48,194 bases of DNA from an uncultured Bacteroidales bacterium (GTDB lineage: Bacteria > Bacteroidota > Bacteroidia > Bacteroidales > UBA932): contig CAMYAE010000015.1 in the NCBI GenBank assembly GCA_947253655.1, positions 1 to 48,194 of the forward strand, written 5' to 3'. Positions within the stretch are counted from its first letter, which is position 1; each line of letters opens with the position of its first letter. The translations under genes were made by a program, and so were the position numbers. The notes below the pieces were generated by a model. That model searched no databases. It saw nothing but the letters and a program-made list of their open reading frames with translations, and was not told where the DNA came from. Below are positions 42,916 to 48,194 of this stretch, in pieces.

Positions 42916-43725
42916 ATGAAATTGCGTGCAGAAAATCTGGTAAAAAAATACGGAATAAGGACAGTCGTCAAAGGCGTGTCAATGGAAGTGGAACAAGGTG
43001 AAATCGTAGGCTTCCTCGGTCCTAACGGGGCGGGAAAGACAACAAGCTTCTATATGATTACCGGTCAGATTGTCCCGAACGATGGAAGAATATTCCTTGA
43101 CGATGAAGAGATTACGCAGCTTCCTATGTACAAGAGGGCTCAAAAGGGCGTAGGCTATCTTCCACAGGAAGCCTCCGTTTTCAGAAAGATGTCCGTTGAA
43201 GACAATATCATGTCCGTAATGGAGATGTCCGGCATGAGTAGGGATGAAAGACACGACAGGCTGGAGTCCCTGATTAACGAGTTCAACCTGTCAAAAGTGA
43301 GGAAAAGCTTGGGCATACAGTTATCCGGAGGTGAAAGACGGCGGTGCGAGATTGCCAGGGCCCTTGCGATAGACCCGAAATTCATACTTCTTGATGAGCC
43401 GTTTGCCGGTGTAGACCCCATTGCCGTCGAGGATATACAATATATTATAGCCAAACTGAAATACAAGAATATCGGCGTCATAATAACGGACCATAACGTC
43501 GGTGAGACCTTGGCAATAACGGACAGGGCATATCTGCTCTATGAAGGGACAATCCTGCAAAAAGGCACGCCGGAAGAGCTTGCCGCAGATGAGGATGTCC
43601 GCACAAAATATCTCGGCTCCGGCTTTATACTGAAGCGTTCGGTGTCAGTGGAAAAGGCTCAGCGCGAACATGCCTTGTTTCTTGAAAGGCAGGCCGAGAA
43701 AGCAGCTTCTCAGAATCCGAAATAG
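42916..43725 (+). CDS. lptB: lipopolysaccharide export ATPase LptB
   Basis: 269 residues from ATG 42916 (MKLRAENLVKKYG); an in-frame ATG at 42889 lies within dnaX and adds nine unconserved residues. ABC ATPase with Walker A GPNGAGKTT, signature LSGGERRRCEIARALA, Walker B FILLDEPFAGVDP and the His switch ITDHNV. LptB powers LPS transport with LptF and LptG. A tail of about 25 residues (EKAQREHALFLERQAEKAA) extends past the usual end. Its 3' end overlaps uxaC on the other strand by 16 bases. Confidence 0.94.
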   Translation: MKLRAENLVKKYGIRTVVKGVSMEVEQGEIVGFLGPNGAGKTTSFYMITGQIVPNDGRIFLDDEEITQLPMYKRAQKGVGYLPQEASVFRKMSVEDNIMSVMEMSGMSRDERHDRLESLINEFNLSKVRKSLGIQLSGGERRRCEIARALAIDPKFILLDEPFAGVDPIAVEDIQYIIAKLKYKNIGVIITDHNVGETLAITDRAYLLYEGTILQKGTPEELAADEDVRTKYLGSGFILKRSVSVEKAQREHALFLERQAEKAASQNPK

Positions 43726-45110
43726 GACTTTGCATTATTGTAGCAAATATCCTTTACCATTTGATGTATTTCCGGCAGTTCGCTGACCGGCAGTTTTCCG
43801 GCAGCAAGATCTTCGCCTAACATATTGCAGAGTATTCTCCTGAAATATTCGTGCCTCGGGTAGGATATGAAACTGCGCGAGTCGGTGAGCATTCCCACGA
43901 AATTGCGCAATACCCCAAGCGAAGAAACAGCGTTCAACTGTTTTCTGATACCGTCTTCCTGGTCAAGGAACCACCAGGCGGCTCCGTACTGGATTTTTCC
44001 TTTTACCCCTCCGTCGTTGAAAGTCATTGCCATTGCAGCCATAACCTCGGAATCTTTCGGATTCAGGTTATATATTATTGTCTTGGCCAGCTTGTCTTCG
44101 GATGCAAGAATATCAAAAAACCGAAATCCCGCTTCGGCAACAGGCTTGTCCCCAATAGCGTCATAACCGGTATCGGGCCCTATTGCATTGAACATCTTGG
44201 TGAAATTGTTCCTGATAGGGCCGATATGGAATTGCTGCACCCAGCCCGAAACGGCGTCCATTCGTGCCAAGTCCAAAAGCAGGGACGTCTTATATTTACC
44301 CGCATCATCTTCTGAAATGCTGTTGCCGGCAATGGCAGACCTGAATATGCGGTCAGCCTCCTCCGGCCGACACTCGTAAGCGTAGAAAGTGTCCAGACCA
44401 TGGTCGGAAAGCACACAGCCCGCCTCCTCAAAGAAATCATGTCTTCTCTGCAGAGCCTGCAGCAAATCCCCATAACCTCTTATAGATATACCTGAGGCAT
44501 CCGACAGTTTTCCGATATATTCACGGAATCCGGCAGCTTCGATTGCCACAGCCCTATCAGGCCTCCAGGCCGGAAGGACTTTTGTGCCGAAGCCCGAAGC
44601 ACCTGTCTTTTTATGATATTCCAAAGAATCAATCGGGTCATCGGTAGTGCAGAGGGTCTCGACATTGAATTTCAAGATCAGGTTGCGGGCACTGAACTCC
44701 GGTGAGGCCAGCATTCCATTGCACCTGTCGAAGATGCCTCGTGCGGTCTCCGGTTTCAATATCTCATATATGCCAAAAACCCTTGCAAGTTCAAGATGAG
44801 TCCAATGATACAAGGGATTACGCATCAGATACGGCACCACGGCAGCCCATTTCCGGAATTTATCCCAGGCCGGAGCATCTCCGGTTATATATTTTTCTTC
44901 TACGCCCACGGCACGCATCGCCCTCCATTTGTAATGGTCACCTCCAAGCCACAGTTCTGAAATATCGGCAAACCTGTGATCCTCTGCAATCTCTTTTGGA
45001 GACAAATGGCAATGATAGTCTATAATCGGCCTGTCCTGTGCCGAAATATGGTAAAGTTCCCTGGAGAAATCATTCTCCAAGAGGAAATTCTTACCGATAA
45101 AAGCATCCAT
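43710..45110 (-). CDS. uxaC: glucuronate isomerase UxaC
   Basis: 466 residues, usual length. IIDYHCHLSPKEIAEDHRF is the N-terminal metal-binding motif; LGGDHYKWRAMRAVG, CTTDDPIDSLEYH and FVGMLTDSRSFISYPRHEYFRR are typical. It converts D-glucuronate to D-fructuronate and D-galacturonate to D-tagaturonate. Last gene of the hexuronate operon, starting 1 base after uxuA ends. Confidence 0.96.
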   Translation of the reverse strand: MDAFIGKNFLLENDFSRELYHISAQDRPIIDYHCHLSPKEIAEDHRFADISELWLGGDHYKWRAMRAVGVEEKYITGDAPAWDKFRKWAAVVPYLMRNPLYHWTHLELARVFGIYEILKPETARGIFDRCNGMLASPEFSARNLILKFNVETLCTTDDPIDSLEYHKKTGASGFGTKVLPAWRPDRAVAIEAAGFREYIGKLSDASGISIRGYGDLLQALQRRHDFFEEAGCVLSDHGLDTFYAYECRPEEADRIFRSAIAGNSISEDDAGKYKTSLLLDLARMDAVSGWVQQFHIGPIRNNFTKMFNAIGPDTGYDAIGDKPVAEAGFRFFDILASEDKLAKTIIYNLNPKDSEVMAAMAMTFNDGGVKGKIQYGAAWWFLDQEDGIRKQLNAVSSLGVLRNFVGMLTDSRSFISYPRHEYFRRILCNMLGEDLAAGKLPVSELPEIHQMVKDICYNNAKSYFGF

Positions 45111-45111
45111 A

Positions 45112-46281
45112 TTATCTGTATTTCGAAGCTATACCTATTTCAAGCCCTCTCAGCTCTGCAAGACCTTTCATCCTGCCGTAAAACGAATATCCCGGATTTG
45201 ATTTCCTTCCTATGTCATCACACATTCTGTGACCGTGATCCGGCCTTACGAAAATACGGAACTTACGTCTTTGCTGCACTTCAAGCAAGGCTTCCATAAC
45301 TGCACACATGTCCACATCGCCCGAAAGATGAGAATCTTCATAGAAGTTGCCTTCGGCATCCCTTTTCGTACTCCTCAAATGCACGAAATCGGTGCGGTCG
45401 CCGAATTCCCGAAGCATGGATGCAAGGTCATTGTCAGCCCGGACTCCGAACGAGCCTGTGCAAAGACAAAGGCCGTTGGACGGGTTAGGCACTGCTGCTA
45501 TCAGCTTTCTGAAATCATCTGCCGTCGATAATATCCTCGGAAGTCCTAAAATAGGATATGGAGGATCATCCGGATGAATCACCATTCTTAATCCGACCTC
45601 ATCTGCAACGGGGCATACCTTTTCCAGGAAATAAACTAAGTTTGACCTCAGTTTTTCAGAGTCTATGTCGTCATATCTCTTAAGTTCCTGTCTGAATTGT
45701 TCTAAGGTGAAACTTTCTTCACTTCCCGGCAGGCCGGCAATCATATTCCTTGTAATCAGCTGTTTTTCAGCATCATCCATTTTCTCATAACGGGCCTTTG
45801 CCCTGGCTATTTCTTCTTTGGAATACTCATTGAATGCCGCTTCCCTCTTCAATATGAACAGGTCGAAAGCCATAAAGGCGTCTTTCTCAAATCGCAGGCC
45901 GGTGGAGCCGTCAGGGAAATTAAATTCCAGATTGGTCCTCGTCCAGTCAAGCACAGGCATGAAATTATATGTGACACAATATATTCCGCAGGAGGCAAGA
46001 TTTCTCAGAGACTGATTGTAGTTCTCTATATATCTCTCATAATCCCCCGTCCTTGTCTTAATATGCTCATGCACAGGCACACTTTCCACCACGCTCCAAG
46101 TCATGCCGTATTCGGCGACCTGAGCCTGTCTCTTCTTTATCTCTTCAATAGGCCACACCTCTCCGTTAGGAATGTGATGCAGGGCTGAAACAATATCCGT
46201 AACACCTGCCTGCCTTATGAAATCGAGGCTTACGGGATCATTCGGCCCGTACCACCTCCAGCTTTGACGCATCAGATACAT
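45112..46281 (-). CDS. uxuA: D-mannonate dehydratase UxuA
   Basis: 389 residues from ATG 46281 (MYLMRQSWRWYGP), the conserved family start; the frame extends to 46374 but into the preceding gene. VSLDFIRQAGVTDIVSALHHIPNGEVW, RMVIHPDDPPYPILGLPRI and FVRPDHGHRMCDD match the family. It dehydrates D-mannonate to 2-keto-3-deoxygluconate. It lies 11 bases after the SDR reductase and is followed at once by uxaC. Confidence 0.96.
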   Translation of the reverse strand: MYLMRQSWRWYGPNDPVSLDFIRQAGVTDIVSALHHIPNGEVWPIEEIKKRQAQVAEYGMTWSVVESVPVHEHIKTRTGDYERYIENYNQSLRNLASCGIYCVTYNFMPVLDWTRTNLEFNFPDGSTGLRFEKDAFMAFDLFILKREAAFNEYSKEEIARAKARYEKMDDAEKQLITRNMIAGLPGSEESFTLEQFRQELKRYDDIDSEKLRSNLVYFLEKVCPVADEVGLRMVIHPDDPPYPILGLPRILSTADDFRKLIAAVPNPSNGLCLCTGSFGVRADNDLASMLREFGDRTDFVHLRSTKRDAEGNFYEDSHLSGDVDMCAVMEALLEVQQRRKFRIFVRPDHGHRMCDDIGRKSNPGYSFYGRMKGLAELRGLEIGIASKYR

Positions 46282-46292
46282 AGTCGTATAGT

Positions 46293-47111
46293 TTAAATTG
46301 AAAAGGCGTCGAAGCCGCCGTCTACAACATTGATTGTGCCGGTAACGGCCTTGGAAGCATCGGAAGCCAACCAATGTAAGGTGCCCAAGAGTTCCTCCGG
46401 TTCAAGGAAACGGCCGAAAGGAGTGTGTCCCAATATCTTATGTGAGCGATCGGTCAATGAGCCGTCCGGGTTGGTAAGCAGTGTGCGATTTTGGTTGGTA
46501 AGCAGGAAGCCCGGAGCAATGGCGTTTACCCTCATTCCCTCACCGAATTTTATTGCAAGCTCGCCGCAAAGGTACTTTGTCCAGTTGGCTACCGCTGCTT
46601 TGGCCACACCGTAACCGGCGACCCTTGTCAGCGGGCGTAATGACGTCTCGGAACAGAAATTGATTATAGAGCCATTTTTCTGCTTCACCATTTCCTTGGC
46701 GAAGACCATAGTAGGGATTATAGTGCCGAAAAGATTGAGGTCTACAACCTTTTTGACAGCGTCCACATCAAGATCGAATATGGTCTTGTCCGGTGGTACG
46801 GTAGCCTTAGGCATATTGCCTCCGGCGGCATTCAGCAGGATGTCTATCTTGCCGTATTTCGCGATTATATCAGAGGAATTCTTCTCAAGCACCTCTTTAT
46901 CAAGGACATCGGTTGCCATGAATACGGCCTCCCCGCCCTCTGACTTTATTTCCTCCACAATACGGTTGCCGATAGCGGCAGCCCTTTCGAGGTCAAGCAG
47001 AACGACATTGCAGCCTTGTGCAGCAAAATATTTCACGATCGACTCGCCCAATACTCCACAGGCTCCGGTCATAACCATAACCTTGCCTTTTATGTCAAAA
47101 TAATCAACCAT
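46293..47111 (-). CDS. SDR-family fructuronate reductase (mannonate oxidoreductase)
   Basis: 272 residues, classical short-chain dehydrogenase: cofactor loop TGACGVLGESI, NAAGGN, the catalytic Ser (FCSETS), Tyr and Lys (YGVAKAA), and VVDGGFDAFSI at the end. Position ahead of uxuA and uxaC indicates that it reduces D-fructuronate to D-mannonate, the job done by the unrelated UxuB in E. coli and by the SDR-type enzyme (YjmF) in Bacillus. The function is inferred from context and family. Confidence 0.85.
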   Translation of the reverse strand: MVDYFDIKGKVMVMTGACGVLGESIVKYFAAQGCNVVLLDLERAAAIGNRIVEEIKSEGGEAVFMATDVLDKEVLEKNSSDIIAKYGKIDILLNAAGGNMPKATVPPDKTIFDLDVDAVKKVVDLNLFGTIIPTMVFAKEMVKQKNGSIINFCSETSLRPLTRVAGYGVAKAAVANWTKYLCGELAIKFGEGMRVNAIAPGFLLTNQNRTLLTNPDGSLTDRSHKILGHTPFGRFLEPEELLGTLHWLASDASKAVTGTINVVDGGFDAFSI

Positions 47112-47218
47112 ATTTGTTTATGTTAATGTTGTGTACTTGTTTTCGTGTTAATTTACACCGCACTTCATGCCAATACGCACTTGCGTCATCTTTAATGTGC
47201 AGTGCGTTTCGCCTCAAT

Positions 47219-47230
47219 GTGTACGTACAC
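47219..47230. promoter_or_regulatory. candidate operator of the hexuronate operon
   Basis: GTGTACGTACAC is a perfect 12-bp palindrome directly after the -7 element, so it covers the transcription start. A repressor of the LacI or GntR type is a reasonable guess, but no regulator gene lies in the window. Confidence 0.6.
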
Positions 47231-47260
47231 AAATATAAGCGTTTTTTTTGATAACGCCAA
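47230..47260 (-). promoter_or_regulatory. promoter of the hexuronate operon
   Basis: The minus strand has TTG (47258-47260), 20 bases, then TATATTTG (47230-47237), close to the Bacteroidota consensus. The leader to the SDR gene start is about 110 bases. Confidence 0.7.
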
Positions 47261-47333
47261 TAACGTCGCGCCTTTTCGAAAAAGCACATCATTTCACAGA
47301 AATAAGCACATTGCCATAATAGACGTCAGATTT

Positions 47334-47376
47334 GTCATCTCGAACGAAGTGAGAGATCTGCACAGTGAGAGATCTG
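47334..47376 (+). repeat. 27-bp dispersed element, copy 3, plus half copy
   Basis: Bases 47334-47360 are the exact reverse complement of 28904-28930, more than 18 kb away. The last 13 bases (AGTGAGAGATCTG) repeat at 47364-47376. Confidence 0.85.
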
Positions 47377-47483
47377 TACAAACGCACCAACGGTATTCGT
47401 TTCGACAGACGCATACGACCTTATCACCACACCGGAGGCATTTGCTGCCTCAGATGATAGGAGAAAAGCAAGCGGAGAAGTAA

Positions 47484-48194
47484 TTAAAAAGCCAAGACAC
47501 AACGCACAATTGTCTTCTCATTCTTACACGGAGTGGAAAACCAAATAACTGTGGAGTAAAATTCCACACAATGATATTCTATACTACCGCTATCAGTCGA
47601 TGATGAATATTTATCGCCGGGCCTCATCCCGAATTCGTCAGCATTGCTGAACTCCTTGAATGCATTATTTAGATTATTATAGACAGTATTCTGGCCATCA
47701 TTTATTCCCCGATAATCCTGTCCTTCCTCTGTGTCTAATAATAGAGAGGATAAACCCTTATAACCTCCTATCCCATTTTCGCCCAGCAAATCACCCCATT
47801 CTCCGATACTCGGCATATACCATTCGGTAGTCATGGAAGGAGTCTCATGATTCTGTCTGTATTCCTTTACTTGTTTAAAAGCAGGATAACTACTAAGATT
47901 CTTTGTAGATAAGATATTGTTTGTTAAATCATAACCGTTATAACTGTCTCTATACTTCCTTCGCAAATCAAAATAAGGCTCAATTGCTTCCCCCCATCGA
48001 CCCCAGTCTACCGGGAGACCAGCATAATTAAGAGCCATTACCAAGCCCCTGGCACCCCGACCGAGTTTTGCTCTGACAGAGGCTCCTACTCTGTCCTGAG
48101 AATAATACCTTAAAACTACAACGCCTATGGCATTATCCTTTTGATATTCGGACAAAAAATTACCGGGAGTCAGACACTTACCGTCCTTTAGCAT
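47484..48194 (-). CDS. C-terminal part of a surface-type protein, unrecognised
   Basis: 236 residues are visible; the Met at the window edge is probably internal and the gene likely continues to the right. The region EWYMPSIGEWGDLLGENG resembles the WYLPS-type motif of domains often found at the C-terminus of Bacteroidota surface and fimbrillin-like proteins, and the chain is rich in Tyr, Asn and Gly. Function unknown. Confidence 0.6.
   Translation of the reverse strand: MLKDGKCLTPGNFLSEYQKDNAIGVVVLRYYSQDRVGASVRAKLGRGARGLVMALNYAGLPVDWGRWGEAIEPYFDLRRKYRDSYNGYDLTNNILSTKNLSSYPAFKQVKEYRQNHETPSMTTEWYMPSIGEWGDLLGENGIGGYKGLSSLLLDTEEGQDYRGINDGQNTVYNNLNNAFKEFSNADEFGMRPGDKYSSSTDSGSIEYHCVEFYSTVIWFSTPCKNEKTIVRCVLAF

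Larger units (their letters stand above)
47112..47483. other. intergenic region with hexuronate operon promoter and a dispersed repeat
   Basis: 372 bases without a gene. The left half is the leader and promoter of the hexuronate operon, with an extra inverted repeat ACGCA-CT-TGCGT near 47175-47186. The right half holds a copy of the 27-bp dispersed element. No RNA gene was recognised. Confidence 0.7.

Noticed and set aside
46282..46374. 31-residue N-terminal extension of uxuA
   Set aside because: It lies in the end of the SDR gene in another frame and the conserved family start is MYLMRQSWRWYGP at 46281.

Overview
The window looks like chromosomal DNA of a Bacteroidales-type member of the Bacteroidota. 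The reasons are: promoter elements of the form TAnnTTTG upstream of most transcription units; a division and cell-wall (dcw) cluster without murF and with a MraY carrying a long insert; an NtrC-like regulator of the short Bacteroidota type; SusD-free but lipoprotein- and OmpA-rich surface genes; and a hexuronate operon using an SDR-type reductase. I cannot name the genus.

Region 1 (1-12500, all minus strand) is an accessory surface locus. It holds three giant paralogous lipoproteins (about 1120-1140 residues each) in which collagen-like Gly-X-Y stretches alternate with SAYExWK helical units and NGNWWIG-type units, followed by a roughly 420-residue C-terminal region. They are interleaved with two near-identical OmpA-family porin/peptidoglycan-anchor genes (one cut by the window edge). 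A short relic of a third OmpA start survives between two of the lipoprotein genes, so the array evidently grew by duplicating a lipoprotein+OmpA unit. This is the best candidate here for an undescribed system: a collagen-like lipoprotein paired with an OmpA anchor.

Region 2 (12745-27999, plus strand) is a complete, tightly packed dcw operon: mraZ, rsmH, ftsL-like, ftsI, murE, mraY, murD, ftsW, murG, murC, ftsQ, ftsA, ftsZ. It makes lipid II and the septal division machine. A set of TGGAA-type repeats with 10-bp spacing sits at the mraZ promoter and is a probable MraZ autoregulatory site.

Region 3 (27983-36159) carries housekeeping genes in mixed orientation: truB, rpiB and gltX (minus); a HprK/PEPCK-fold kinase-like gene and a lipoprotein nuclease (plus); efp, ispH and cmk (minus). 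A cluster of short dispersed and tandem repeats lies between rpiB and truB; one 27-bp element recurs exactly, inverted, at 47334.

Region 4 (36320-43725) has an NtrC-like response regulator without a DNA-binding domain, a four-gene minus-strand operon (secreted unknown protein, M16 peptidase, O-methyltransferase, SGNH hydrolase), and a plus-strand dnaX-lptB pair. The divergent promoters between the unknown gene and dnaX overlap.

Region 5 (43710-47292) is a glucuronate/fructuronate catabolic operon on the minus strand (SDR reductase, uxuA, uxaC) with a perfect 12-bp palindrome just downstream of its -7 element. The window ends in the C-terminal part of another surface-type protein. No tRNA, rRNA, CRISPR array or insertion sequence was recognised. 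Three convergent gene pairs overlap at their 3' ends and no clear hairpin terminators were seen.
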